From assembly GCA_016195815.1 (NCBI GenBank), contig JACPYX010000006.1, positions 1 through 64,000 on the forward strand: DNA of 64,000 bases, read 5' to 3'. Numbering within the stretch: position 1 is the stretch's first letter; each line of letters begins with the position of its first letter. The notes beneath the pieces were generated by a model, which worked only from the letters and a program-made list of their open reading frames with translations, ran no database searches and had not been told where the DNA came from. The position numbers and the translations under genes are program-made. This stretch comes from Chloroflexota bacterium. GTDB taxonomy: Bacteria > Chloroflexota > Anaerolineae > Anaerolineales > Villigracilaceae. Positions 1 through 7,752 of this stretch are shown piece after piece.

Positions 1-210
1 CGTATGCCTTGCAGTGAGCTGTCCGTTTGTTTGTCTATTACTTCAACCAGCGTCAATTGAGAAAACAGCAGTTCCCGAAATACTCGTTTCATATCACCGA
101 TTTCGTTCACTCTCCCATTTAGCCACTCCCTGTTCAACTGTGCAAATATTTTATAGCCCCCCCCCCGCATTTTGTCAACCAGCGTTTTGCTCTTTCGATT
201 TGTTTTTCAT
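1..210. other. Left-edge intergenic sequence
   Basis: No gene is supported here. Open frames are short and have no recognisable composition or ribosome binding site. A run of ten C residues at 157-166 is the only notable feature and could be a length-variable homopolymer tract. Confidence 0.5.
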
Positions 211-246
211 CAAAAAGAAAAAACCGCAGTTTTTCTGCGGCTTTTT
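211..246 (-). terminator. Rho-independent terminator of the riboflavin transporter operon
   Basis: A six-bp stem (ccgcag 224-229 with ctgcgg 235-240) has a five-T loop. It is followed on the minus strand by a T-rich tract (223 down to 211). It also has T residues on the plus side, so it may work in both directions. It lies directly after the ATPase stop codon. Confidence 0.8.
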
Positions 247-247
247 T

Positions 248-1003
248 TCATCCAATTGCGTCTTTTAGTTTCCCGGCCAGTTTTCCGAAATGCGCGGTGT
301 AGCGCATCTCATCTTTTCTTGGACGCGGCAAATCCACCTTCAAATCCAGTTTGACATTGCCGGGGCGCTGGGTCAGCACGAGCACGCGGTCGGATAGAAA
401 TAAGGCTTCCTCAATTGAGTGCGTGACCATGATGACGGTTTTTCGCCGCGCCTGCCAGATGCGGGAGAGTTCCATCCACATGCGTTCGCGCGTCAGCGCA
501 TCCAGCGACCCGAAAGGCTCATCGAGCAGAAGCAGGTCCGGGTCATGGATGAGTGCGCGTGCGATGGCCACGCGTTGCGCCATCCCGCCCGAAAGGTCGC
601 GCGGCCAATTATCTTCAAAGCCCTGCAACCCAACCAATTCTATTAAGTCTTGTGCGTGCGTACGCGCTTCCGCCGCATTCATGCCTTGCAATTCGAGCGG
701 CAGCATTATGTTTTGGATGACGGTCCGCCAGGGCATGAGATTGGCTTGTTGAAAGACCATGCCGATGCGTGGGCTTTGTCCGCTTGCGAAAGTGTAGTTG
801 CCATGTGTGGGTGCGATCAGCCCCGCTATGATCCGAAGCAGAGTGCTCTTCCCCGAGCCTGATGGCCCCAACACGGCAACGAACTCGCGTACCTGAACAT
901 GGAACGAGACGTCGTTCAGCGCGTGAAGTCCGCCGTTGCCGTCAGGGAAGGTAATGGTTAATTTATCGGCGACCAGGATTGGGTTCGGGGAAGAAGCGGG
1001 CAT
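248..1003 (-). CDS. ABC transporter ATPase, probable riboflavin uptake
   Basis: This is the ATP-hydrolysing subunit of an SsuB/TauB/ThiZ-type importer, 251 aa. Walker A GPSGSGKST is at residues 46-54, the signature LSGGMAQR at 137-144 and Walker B LLLLDEP at 157-163, so the nucleotide site looks intact. The ATG at 1003 is preferred over an upstream TTG because AGGA lies seven bases before it. It is the last gene of a three-gene minus-strand operon (permease, binding protein, ATPase) behind an FMN riboswitch. The family alone would suggest sulfonate, nitrate or pyrimidine substrates. The riboswitch is what points to riboflavin, as in the RibXY systems described in Chloroflexi. Confidence 0.85.
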   Translation of the reverse strand: MPASSPNPILVADKLTITFPDGNGGLHALNDVSFHVQVREFVAVLGPSGSGKSTLLRIIAGLIAPTHGNYTFASGQSPRIGMVFQQANLMPWRTVIQNIMLPLELQGMNAAEARTHAQDLIELVGLQGFEDNWPRDLSGGMAQRVAIARALIHDPDLLLLDEPFGSLDALTRERMWMELSRIWQARRKTVIMVTHSIEEALFLSDRVLVLTQRPGNVKLDLKVDLPRPRKDEMRYTAHFGKLAGKLKDAIG

Positions 1004-1083
1004 AATCAAATCCTGTTGGTCGAGCAGGCGGCGGGTTTCGATATGCAGGAACGCTGCTCAACCGCCGCCTATCGAGACCAAAA

Positions 1084-2058
1084 TTATGGAAGAAAATCAT
1101 TCGTGAACATTTTGCTTGCATCCAATGGCTTTGTGATCGAACCCATCTTGAGCAAAGTGTCGTTCATGTTTTGCCAGGCCTGTGGGTCAGACATGCCGAG
1201 ACGGTCGGTTTTCCATTCGTCAATCGAACGCGCCAGAATTTCCTTTTGCACTTTTTGATCTGCACCGGCCAGCGTGTCCACATATTTTGTGCTGATTGTG
1301 TAGGCTTCATCGGGGTTGGCAATGGCATCGGCCAGCCCGCGCAAAAAGGCTTTAACAAAACCGCGCACCAGATTTGGATTTTCAGAAATAGTTTTTTCGT
1401 TTGTGATGATTCCATTCGATGCAAGCTTCACATAATCGGCCACTTGCAATTCGTTGATGACGTAGCCCTGCGCCTTTAACTGCACCGGTTCATTTGCAGA
1501 ATAAACCGACACGGCCTGTTCACGATCCGCGGCCAGTGCCTCAACTTGATTGAAGCCAATTGAATCGAGAGTCACATCCTGTTCGGTCAGTCCGGCGGAA
1601 TAGAGCAAAGCATCCAGGCCAATATAATTCGCGCCGAAGCGTCCGGGCAGGCCGATCTTTTTGCCTTTTAGATCTGCGGGAGTCTTAATATTTTGCGAAG
1701 TCTTTGAAACCACCGCGACAGGATATTTCTGATACCAGGCCGCCACATAAACCACAGGCAATCCCTGCGCGCGCGCCAGCGGAACCTGCTCGCCGGAAAC
1801 AACCGCGAAAGGAATATTGTCTGCGCCAACCAAAGCCACGCCATCCGTCTCGAATTTGTAATCGAAGGCAAGTTCGATGCCTGCGTCTTTGAAATAGCCC
1901 TTTTCAACTGCGACATAAAACGGCGCAAACTGGATGTTGGGGATGTAGCCCATCGGCAGGCTGATGTTGGTCAGCGCGCCATTCCCGGACTTGGGCGCGC
2001 CGCAGGCCGAAAGGCCGAGAGCCAAACCGAGCAGGGTCAAAACTATTTTCTTCAACAT
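1084..2058 (-). CDS. ribY: ABC substrate-binding lipoprotein, NMT1/THI5-like (RibY type)
   Basis: This 324-aa extracytoplasmic binding protein has a lipoprotein signal: a charged start, a hydrophobic stretch and the lipobox LSAC near residue 19. The mature part is of the NMT1/THI5/SsuA type, with the opening theme IPNIQFAPFYVAVEKGYF typical of that superfamily. GGAGAATATC precedes the ATG, a good Shine-Dalgarno. It sits between permease and ATPase genes in the FMN-riboswitch operon, so the likely ligand is riboflavin or a related flavin. The symbol follows the RibXY naming for this arrangement. Thiamine precursor or sulfonate binding cannot be excluded from sequence alone. Confidence 0.8.
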   Translation of the reverse strand: MLKKIVLTLLGLALGLSACGAPKSGNGALTNISLPMGYIPNIQFAPFYVAVEKGYFKDAGIELAFDYKFETDGVALVGADNIPFAVVSGEQVPLARAQGLPVVYVAAWYQKYPVAVVSKTSQNIKTPADLKGKKIGLPGRFGANYIGLDALLYSAGLTEQDVTLDSIGFNQVEALAADREQAVSVYSANEPVQLKAQGYVINELQVADYVKLASNGIITNEKTISENPNLVRGFVKAFLRGLADAIANPDEAYTISTKYVDTLAGADQKVQKEILARSIDEWKTDRLGMSDPQAWQNMNDTLLKMGSITKPLDASKMFTNDFLP

Positions 2059-2107
2059 GATATTCTCCTAAAAATATTTTCAATTGACAATCAATTTAAA
2101 GTGACTG

Positions 2108-2908
2108 TCAATTATTGCTAATATGTTCCTGCCAGATCAAAAATTTTCTTTCCATCCATGCCACGATGCCATATAAACACAGGGCAAGAACGATCAAAGT
2201 AAAGACCGCCACGAATACCATCGGCGTGTCGAACGTGCCGCGGCTGATGTTGATCAAAACGCCAAGCCCAGTATTTGCGCCGACCAATTCGCCGACCACC
2301 GCGCCGATCACCGATAGCGTGGCACCGATGCGAAGTCCGCCGAAGAAGATGGGCAATGCGGCGGGAATTTCGAGATGATGGAGAATCTGCCGGCGCGAGG
2401 CACGCAGCGAGCGCATCAGGTCGTAATAGGCGGGCGGCACCGCGCGGATTCCGAATACGGTATTGACCAGCACCGGGAAGAAGACGATCAATCCGACTAT
2501 TAAAATCTTCGAGAAGATTCCCGGTCCAAACCACAGCACCAGCAACGGCGCAATTGCAACCAGCGGCACGGCCTGGCTTGCAACAAGATATGGCGAAAGG
2601 ATTTGTTCGAGTACGCGTGATTTCGCCAGTATGTAGCCGAGGATGATCGCAAAGGTCGTGCCAAAAAAAAGTCCAAGCAAAACTTCGAGCAGGGTTGCGC
2701 CTGTGTGGCGCGCCAGTTCTCCGCTGACGAGGGCGCGCAGGAAGCGCGTCCACACATCGGAGGGCGATGGCAGGATGAAAGCCGGGAGTCCGCCATAGAG
2801 CGCGGCCAGCCACCATGCGAGCAATCCTGCGGCAAGAGAGACGAGTCCCAGCCAGCGGCGGGTGCGGTTGTATGTCTGGCGAAGTTTGAGGAGAGAGTTT
2901 GAATCCAT
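2108..2908 (-). CDS. ribX: ABC transporter permease (RibX type)
   Basis: This is a 266-aa inner-membrane subunit of the BPD_transp_1 family (SsuC/TauC type) with about six hydrophobic segments. The EAA-type cytoplasmic loop, where the permease contacts the ATPase, is seen around MRSLRASRRQILHHLEIPAA. It is the first gene after the FMN riboswitch and its expression platform. No convincing Shine-Dalgarno is visible; the region before the ATG is A/T-rich and follows directly on a terminator-like hairpin. Assignment to riboflavin transport is inferred from the riboswitch and gene order. Confidence 0.8.
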   Translation of the reverse strand: MDSNSLLKLRQTYNRTRRWLGLVSLAAGLLAWWLAALYGGLPAFILPSPSDVWTRFLRALVSGELARHTGATLLEVLLGLFFGTTFAIILGYILAKSRVLEQILSPYLVASQAVPLVAIAPLLVLWFGPGIFSKILIVGLIVFFPVLVNTVFGIRAVPPAYYDLMRSLRASRRQILHHLEIPAALPIFFGGLRIGATLSVIGAVVGELVGANTGLGVLINISRGTFDTPMVFVAVFTLIVLALCLYGIVAWMERKFLIWQEHISNN

Positions 2909-2921
2909 TTTTTTGCCGTAA

Positions 2922-2958
2922 ATAAAAAACGCCTCGCAGAGAAAAAACTACGGGGCGT
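2922..2958 (-). terminator. Second terminator-like hairpin in the FMN leader
   Basis: An eight-bp stem with one mismatch (acgcctcg 2929-2936 with cggggcgt 2951-2958) is followed on the minus strand by six T residues. It lies 14 bases before the ribX start codon and is a good candidate for the regulated terminator of the leader. Confidence 0.65.
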
Positions 2959-2988
2959 GGAAACAGCAAGCGTCCGAGCCTGAGCCGA

Positions 2989-3023
2989 CAAAAATCCCGA
3001 AAACAAGAATCGTTTTCGGGGCG
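2989..3023 (-). terminator. First terminator-like hairpin in the FMN leader
   Basis: A nine-bp perfect stem (cccgaaaac / gttttcggg) with a seven-base loop is followed by ATTTTTGT on the minus strand. It begins about 35 bases after the aptamer ends. With the second hairpin downstream, it gives two stacked candidate terminators. Confidence 0.65.
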
Positions 3024-3055
3024 TCCAAGTCGAATCAGACCCGTGCGGGCCTGTC

Positions 3056-3172
3056 ATTACCTTCTTCTATCCAGACTATACTGTCGGCCTCGGAATTGCG
3101 CCGAGTCATGCGCTTGCGCGCTCGCGGGCTGTACCGCCGATCGGGAATTGCACCCTGCCCCGAAGGTTAATA
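3056..3172 (-). promoter_or_regulatory. FMN riboswitch (RFN element)
   Basis: The minus strand carries the conserved RFN blocks in order: GGGGCAGGGTG, AATTCCCGATCGGCGGTA, AGCCCGCGAGC, a variable arm, AATTCCGAGGCCGACAGTATAGTC and TGGATAGAAGAAGG. The closing stem P1 pairs TTAACCTTC with GAAGGTAA. The element heads the three-gene ABC transporter and would switch it off when FMN is plentiful. Confidence 0.95.
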
Positions 3173-3185
3173 TTTGATTGCTATG

Positions 3186-3191
3186 ATTATA
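3186..3191 (-). promoter_or_regulatory. -10 box of the FMN-riboswitch operon
   Basis: TATAAT on the minus strand lies about 14 bases before the aptamer, in the right place to start the leader. The -35 is weak. A perfect hairpin at about 3200-3224 (agagcggga/tcccgctct), which may end valS transcription, overlaps the region where the -35 would fall. Confidence 0.5.
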
Positions 3192-3232
3192 ACGCAAGTA
3201 GAGCGGGACAACATCCCGCTCTTACTAAATTC

Positions 3233-5941
3233 TTATTTCAACTGCGCCCTCAACTTCTCAGCCGTCTCTTTGTATCCGGCTAGTTTCTCGCGTTCTTTTG
3301 CAACGACCGGCGCGGGCGCTTTGCCGGCAAAGTCACTGGCGAGGAGTCTCTCGAGCCGTTCGATATGAGACTGCGCCTCGGCCAGTTCTTTTTCAAGACG
3401 GGACTTTTCATCGGCGAGATCAATCATGCCCGCCAGCGGGAGGAAGATTTCCACCGGGCCGATCACGAGCGCGGCGCTGTCTGTGGGTTTTTTCTTGAGA
3501 GATTCTCGAATGGAGAGTAGAGAATGGTCAAGACCGGCAAGAGAAGCAATCGTTGCCGCTTGTTCTTTCAGCAGATCTGTTTTGTCGCCTGCGGCAAATG
3601 TCGCCGCGATGCGTTTCGAAGGCGCGACAGATTTTTCCGCGCGCAGGTTGCGGATGGCGCGCACGATCTCCTGAATTAGCATGAAGTCTGCGGTCTTCGC
3701 TTCTTCCCATCCCTCGACTTCACGCGGCTCCGGCCATTTGGCAATGATTAATGCCTCAGGCCAATCAGCAGCGAGATTCGATAATCGAGATTCGAGAATC
3801 GAACCTCGCAGGTGTCCCCAGATCTCCTCGGTGACAAATGGCGTGAAGGGATGTAGCAAGCGCAGGGAAATATCGAACACGCGCGCCAAAGTTTTAATCG
3901 TCTGTTCTCTGGTTTCTTCGTTCTTCATTTGTTCTTTTGCGATTTCCACATACCAGTCCGCAAAATCGGACCAGAAGAATTCATAAATCTGGCGTCCGGC
4001 TTCGCCGTATTGGAAATTTTGGAAGAGGCGTTCGACATCGCGGATGAGTTGTTGCAGGCGCGCCCAAATCCAGGAGTCGGCGAGAGTGTAGGAATCAGGA
4101 ATTAGGGATTGGGGATTAGGCTCTAATTCCTGATTCCTGATTCCAGAGATGGAATTGATCACAAACCTGCCCGCATTCCATAGTTTGTTGGCAAAGTTGC
4201 GATTTGATTCCACCTTCTTTACAGATAGATTCATATCATTACCCGGCGTTGAGCCCACGAGCAAAGTGAAACGCAGTGCATCTGTGCCGAAATCGTTCAT
4301 AACAATCAGTGGGTCAATCACATTGCCGTAGGTCTTGGACATTTTGCGGCCATGCTCATCGCGGATCAGGCCGTGCAGATACACGGTATGGAAAGGCGCC
4401 TCTCCTGTGAACTCAAGTCCCATCATGATCATACGCGCCACCCAGAAGAATAAAATGTCGTAACCCGTTTCCATGTAAGACGTTGGATAAAAATATTTAT
4501 AGTCGGGCGTTTTATCCGGCCAGCCCAACGTGGAGAACGGCCACAGTCCCGACGAGAACCAGGTATCCAACACATCTTCGTCTTGTGTCAAATCTTTTGA
4601 GCGGCAGGTCGCGCATTCGGTCGGGTCGGCGCGGGCCACGGTCATGTGGCCGTCCGCGCAATACCAAACCGGGATGCGATGTCCCCACCACAACTGCCGG
4701 CTGATGCACCAGTCTTTGATATTTTCGAGCCAGTTGTAATAAACTTTTTCAAAACGTTCCGGCACGATTTTGATTCGTCCATCCTTCACGGCTTCGAGCG
4801 CGGCCTTTGCCAGCGGTTCGATCTTGACGAACCATTGAGTCGAGATCATCGGCTCGACGATTTCGCCGCCGCGTTGCGAGCGCGGGATGGTGGTGGTGTA
4901 TGGCTGAGTTTTAATGACCAGGCCAGCGGCTTGCATATCAGCCCACAGATTTTTACGCGCTTCGAATCTATCCTGACCCTGATACGGGCCGCCGTTTTCA
5001 TTGATCTTCGCGGCCTCGTCCAGCACCGATATGATCGGCAGGTTGTGACGTTGCGCGATGGCATAATCATTCGGGTCGTGCCCGGGCGTGATCTTCAACG
5101 CGCCCGTGCCGAATTCCATGCTGACATATTCATCCGCGATGACGGGAATCTCGCGTCCGATGATCGGCACGATGGCGGTCTTGCCAATATATTTTTTGTA
5201 GCGGTCATCCTCAGGATGAACGGCCACGGCAGTATCGCCGAGAATGGTTTCGGGCCGAATGGTTGCCACGGGGATATATTCGTTTGAATCTTTCAGCATG
5301 TATTTGAAATAATACAACGCGGCTTCTTCTTCGCTGTATTCCACTTCGAGATCTGAGACGGCGGTCTTGAGGCCCGGCGACCAGTTGATCAGGCGCGGGC
5401 CGCGGTAGATGAGTCCCTTTTCGTAGAGGCGCACAAAGGCCTCTCGGACTGCCCGCGACAGCCCATCGTCCAGAGTGAAGCGCTCGCGCTCCCAATCGCA
5501 GGACGCGCCGAGTCGTCGAATCTGCTCGGTAATGATGCCGCCGTATTTGTGTTTCCAATCCCACGTGCGCTTGACGAATTCTTCGCGGCCAAGTTCCTCG
5601 CGCGTCACTTCCTCGGCCTTGAGCAGATGACGTTCCACCATCAGTTGCGTGGCAATGCCGGCGTGGTCCGAGCCGGGAACCCACAGCGTGGAAAAGCCTT
5701 TCATGCGGTGATAGCGGATCATCAAATCTTCCACGCTGACGAACATGGCGTGGCCGAGATGAAGTTCGCCGGTCACGTTGGGCGGCGGGATGGAAATGAC
5801 GAACGGCTTGACGTTCGAGTCGAAGCCCGGTTTGTTCGGGTCGTTGCGCGGTTTGAAATAGCCGCCCGCCTCCCACATGGCGTAGATGCGGGACTCGGTG
5901 GATTTGAAGTCGTAGGCTTTGGGTAATTCGTGTTCGGTCAT
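3233..5941 (-). CDS. valS: Valine-tRNA ligase
   Basis: ValRS charges tRNA-Val and edits threonine mischarging. The 902-aa protein has the class I HIGH-type motif HLGH, the KMSKT variant of KMSKS, the editing and anticodon-binding regions, and the C-terminal coiled coil typical of ValRS. The ATG at 5941 is chosen because AAGGAG precedes it and the protein then starts MTEHELPKAYDF, as expected; upstream in-frame codons belong to the leader. Expression is under a T-box. Two short segments are odd: residues about 600-617 and 709-722 are encoded by palindromic repeat-like DNA (4091-4144 and 3771-3810) and read as low-complexity insertions at the protein level. The frame stays open through both. 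Confidence 0.97.
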   Translation of the reverse strand: MTEHELPKAYDFKSTESRIYAMWEAGGYFKPRNDPNKPGFDSNVKPFVISIPPPNVTGELHLGHAMFVSVEDLMIRYHRMKGFSTLWVPGSDHAGIATQLMVERHLLKAEEVTREELGREEFVKRTWDWKHKYGGIITEQIRRLGASCDWERERFTLDDGLSRAVREAFVRLYEKGLIYRGPRLINWSPGLKTAVSDLEVEYSEEEAALYYFKYMLKDSNEYIPVATIRPETILGDTAVAVHPEDDRYKKYIGKTAIVPIIGREIPVIADEYVSMEFGTGALKITPGHDPNDYAIAQRHNLPIISVLDEAAKINENGGPYQGQDRFEARKNLWADMQAAGLVIKTQPYTTTIPRSQRGGEIVEPMISTQWFVKIEPLAKAALEAVKDGRIKIVPERFEKVYYNWLENIKDWCISRQLWWGHRIPVWYCADGHMTVARADPTECATCRSKDLTQDEDVLDTWFSSGLWPFSTLGWPDKTPDYKYFYPTSYMETGYDILFFWVARMIMMGLEFTGEAPFHTVYLHGLIRDEHGRKMSKTYGNVIDPLIVMNDFGTDALRFTLLVGSTPGNDMNLSVKKVESNRNFANKLWNAGRFVINSISGIRNQELEPNPQSLIPDSYTLADSWIWARLQQLIRDVERLFQNFQYGEAGRQIYEFFWSDFADWYVEIAKEQMKNEETREQTIKTLARVFDISLRLLHPFTPFVTEEIWGHLRGSILESRLSNLAADWPEALIIAKWPEPREVEGWEEAKTADFMLIQEIVRAIRNLRAEKSVAPSKRIAATFAAGDKTDLLKEQAATIASLAGLDHSLLSIRESLKKKPTDSAALVIGPVEIFLPLAGMIDLADEKSRLEKELAEAQSHIERLERLLASDFAGKAPAPVVAKEREKLAGYKETAEKLRAQLK
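3771..3810. repeat. Palindrome-rich repeat inside valS (C-terminal part)
   Basis: The sequence alternates gattcga/tcgaatc-type words (attcgataatcga, attcgagaatcga) bounded by gcgag and ctcgc. It is read in frame as part of valS and resembles the repeat lying in the valS leader at 5959-6017. Confidence 0.6.
4091..4144. repeat. Palindromic repeat inserted in frame in valS
   Basis: A perfect 15-bp inverted repeat, ggaatcaggaattag at 4091-4105 and its complement at 4123-4137, brackets a ggattggggattagg core. It encodes about 18 in-frame residues between conserved ValRS segments. The word pattern (gattcctgattcc) is that of short dispersed intergenic repeats. Confidence 0.75.
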
Positions 5942-5958
5942 TTGCGCTCCTTCGTTGC

Positions 5959-6017
5959 TCGATACTCGATAATTCGTTATGCGGCTGAAAGTGTCGAGTA
6001 TCGAATTTCGAATATCG
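5959..6017. repeat. Inverted repeat between T-box terminator and valS start
   Basis: Perfect 11-bp inverted copies tcgatactcga (5959-5969) and tcgagtatcga (5994-6004) are followed by ttcgaatatcg. They lie between the T-box terminator and the valS ribosome binding site and could form a hairpin in the mRNA leader. Confidence 0.65.
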
Positions 6018-6022
6018 GCACT

Positions 6023-6372
6023 TAAAACAAAAACGCCTCGTCCATGTTGAGGACGAAGCGTCAACTTCGCGGTACCACCTCAATTCATTCTTTTTTCACG
6101 AAGTTCACGAAAAAAAGAATGCTCTCTGCTTACCCTGGTGTATTTCCAGGGTGGCTGACGATCATCAGCCTATGCTGTAACGGGCATTCCCGTGCCGTTC
6201 TAGTTGCCAGTGATTAGTGAAGACTAAGCGCTGGCTTTCTTCGGCATTTGATTCAAGCGACGTTCAGCAATTGTTTTCTGTGAAGGCTTCCAGCCCGGGT
6301 CTCGATACCTTCGTAGTCGACCGCCGGCCTTCTTCTCTATCAGTCTGCAACCTGCTTACTCCTCTTGATGTT
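6023..6372 (-). promoter_or_regulatory. T-box leader of valS
   Basis: The minus strand contains the T-box signatures: GAGGAGTA near the 5' end, AGAGAAG, the TGAAC motif and the core AGGTGGTACCGCG (about 6066-6078). The terminator CGCTTCGTCC/GGACGAGGCG plus T tract follows (about 6024-6060). A GTC triplet directly follows TGAAC at 6259-6261 and would be a valine specifier codon. Uncharged tRNA-Val binding would favour the antiterminator and raise valS expression. A long A/T-rich hairpin containing ttcacgaagttcacgaa (6090-6120) lies just before the T-box core. Confidence 0.93.
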
Positions 6373-6378
6373 GTTGGG

Positions 6379-6407
6379 ATTATACGCGGCGCGGAAAGGC
6401 AAGTCAA
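6379..6407 (-). promoter_or_regulatory. Promoter of valS
   Basis: TTGACT at 6402-6407 and TATAAT at 6379-6384 are separated by exactly 17 bases on the minus strand, close to the vegetative consensus. The -35 overlaps the stop codon of the upstream btuD gene. The predicted start near 6372 coincides with the 5' end of the T-box. Confidence 0.85.
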
Positions 6408-7186
6408 GCCTTTCTGGTTGATTCCGCCAGCACCAGCGGCTCGCCCGTCAGCGGATGCTCGACCACCTGAACGGGCAGGCAATAGGCATCCGAGATCAAC
6501 TCGGGTGTCAGCACTTCGCGCGGCGAGCCGAGCGCTTTTAATTCGCCTCCCACCAGCAAGGCGATGCGGTCAGCGTAATACGCGGCCAAGTTGAGATCAT
6601 GCAGCGCAACCAGAACGGCGAGATGATCGTGATGCGCGAGTTCGTGAATCAATTGCAGCAAACTCACTTGATATTGCAGATCCAGATGCGCGGTCGGTTC
6701 GTCAAGCAAAAGGATCGGCGTGGATTGGCACAATGCGCGCGCCAGCAAAATCCGTTGCGCTTCTCCCCCGGATAATTCGCCGACGCGGCGTTCTGCGAAT
6801 TCCAGCGCGTTGACGCGTTCCAGCGCGCGGCGCGCGATGCTTTCGTCGCTGCCGGATGGCTGGCCGAGAAAACCAAGATAAGGTGTGCGCCCAAGCAGGA
6901 CCGTCTCCCAGGCCGTGAATGCAGGCGGAAGCGAAACCGCTTGCGGCACTACCGCTAAATATCTCGCGCGCTGAATGTGAGTCAGCGAACGAAAATCGTC
7001 GCCGTTCGTGCGGACGCATCCGCTTTGGACGGGAATGACTCCGCTGACTGCGCGAATCAACGTGGACTTGCCCGCGCCGTTCGGCCCGATCAGCGCCACT
7101 ACTTCGCCGCTTTGCACACCCAGATTTATATCGCGCAGGATCTGGCGTTGACCATAGAAGACGGAGAGATTTTGAATTTTGAGCAT
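6404..7186 (-). CDS. btuD: Corrinoid ABC transporter ATPase
   Basis: This is a FecE/BtuD-family ATPase of 260 aa that would drive the BtuC-type permease encoded upstream. Walker A GPNGAGKST, signature LSGGEAQR and Walker B LLLLDEPTAHLD are all present. The start MLKIQNLSVFYG at 7186 is chosen because its ATG overlaps the cobU stop (TGATG), implying translational coupling; a longer open frame upstream lies inside cobU. It is the last gene of the cobalamin-riboswitch operon. The sequence alone would also fit iron-siderophore or haem import, and the B12 assignment rests on context. Confidence 0.88.
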   Translation of the reverse strand: MLKIQNLSVFYGQRQILRDINLGVQSGEVVALIGPNGAGKSTLIRAVSGVIPVQSGCVRTNGDDFRSLTHIQRARYLAVVPQAVSLPPAFTAWETVLLGRTPYLGFLGQPSGSDESIARRALERVNALEFAERRVGELSGGEAQRILLARALCQSTPILLLDEPTAHLDLQYQVSLLQLIHELAHHDHLAVLVALHDLNLAAYYADRIALLVGGELKALGSPREVLTPELISDAYCLPVQVVEHPLTGEPLVLAESTRKA

Positions 7187-7752
7187 CAGGCCTGCTTGAT
7201 GATGGTCGGAATGCCTGCTACCATGAAGATGACTTTGTTTGCGGCGCGCGCCAATCGCTGGTTGGCCCAGCCAAGCGCATCGCGATACACGCGTCCCATT
7301 GGATAAGGCGGGACAAGCCCCAAACCAGTTTCGTTCGAAACGATGATCCAATCCTGTTTTTGGAGGCGGAATACATCAGTCAATTCGTTGATTTCTTTTT
7401 GAAGGGCCGGCATAAAAAACGTTTCATCTACTGCGATGTCATCCTTCGTAAATTGCATGAGCAGGTTGGTGACAAGCAAAGTAATGCAGTCCAGAATCAC
7501 AACATCCGATTTTATTTGCTGTATATGAGACGCAATGCCCAGTGGGATTTCCAGCGTTTCCCACTGCGCGGGACGTTCGGCTCGATGCTTTTGAATGCGC
7601 GCGGACATCTCTTCGTCCAATGCTTGCGCGGTGGCGAGAAAAGTTACCGATTTGCCCGAACTTTCAGCGAGGCTTTGCGCGTAGAATGATTTCCCGCTGC
7701 GCGCGCCGCCGAGAATGAGAGTGAGGCCGTTTGGTTTGGGGCTTATATTCAT
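7186..7752 (-). CDS. cobU: Adenosylcobinamide kinase / phosphate guanylyltransferase
   Basis: CobU phosphorylates adenosylcobinamide and activates it with GTP to AdoCbi-GDP. The 188-aa length is usual. The P-loop GGARSGKS lies near residue 15, and the family block VSNETGLGLVP followed by GRVYRDALGWANQRLA is clear. The gene overlaps cbiR upstream by four bases (ATGA) and btuD downstream by one. Its product feeds CobS, encoded two genes upstream. Confidence 0.95.
   Translation of the reverse strand: MNISPKPNGLTLILGGARSGKSFYAQSLAESSGKSVTFLATAQALDEEMSARIQKHRAERPAQWETLEIPLGIASHIQQIKSDVVILDCITLLVTNLLMQFTKDDIAVDETFFMPALQKEINELTDVFRLQKQDWIIVSNETGLGLVPPYPMGRVYRDALGWANQRLARAANKVIFMVAGIPTIIKQA

Noticed and set aside
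14-354. Short overlapping plus-strand frames at the left edge
   Set aside because: They run across a homopolymer tract and the operon terminator and have no start signals.
2118-2969. A 283-codon frame overlapping the ribX permease
   Set aside because: It is out of frame with the permease, Arg/Cys/His-rich, and begins inside the riboswitch expression platform.
4646-5287. A 213-codon open frame antisense to valS
   Set aside because: It lies wholly inside the clear ValRS coding sequence, has no ribosome binding site and shows no protein family features; it is a shadow of GC-rich codon use.
5211-6083. A 290-codon minus-strand frame overlapping the valS 5' half and leader
   Set aside because: It is rich in Arg and Pro with no motif, and is out of frame with the certain ValRS gene.
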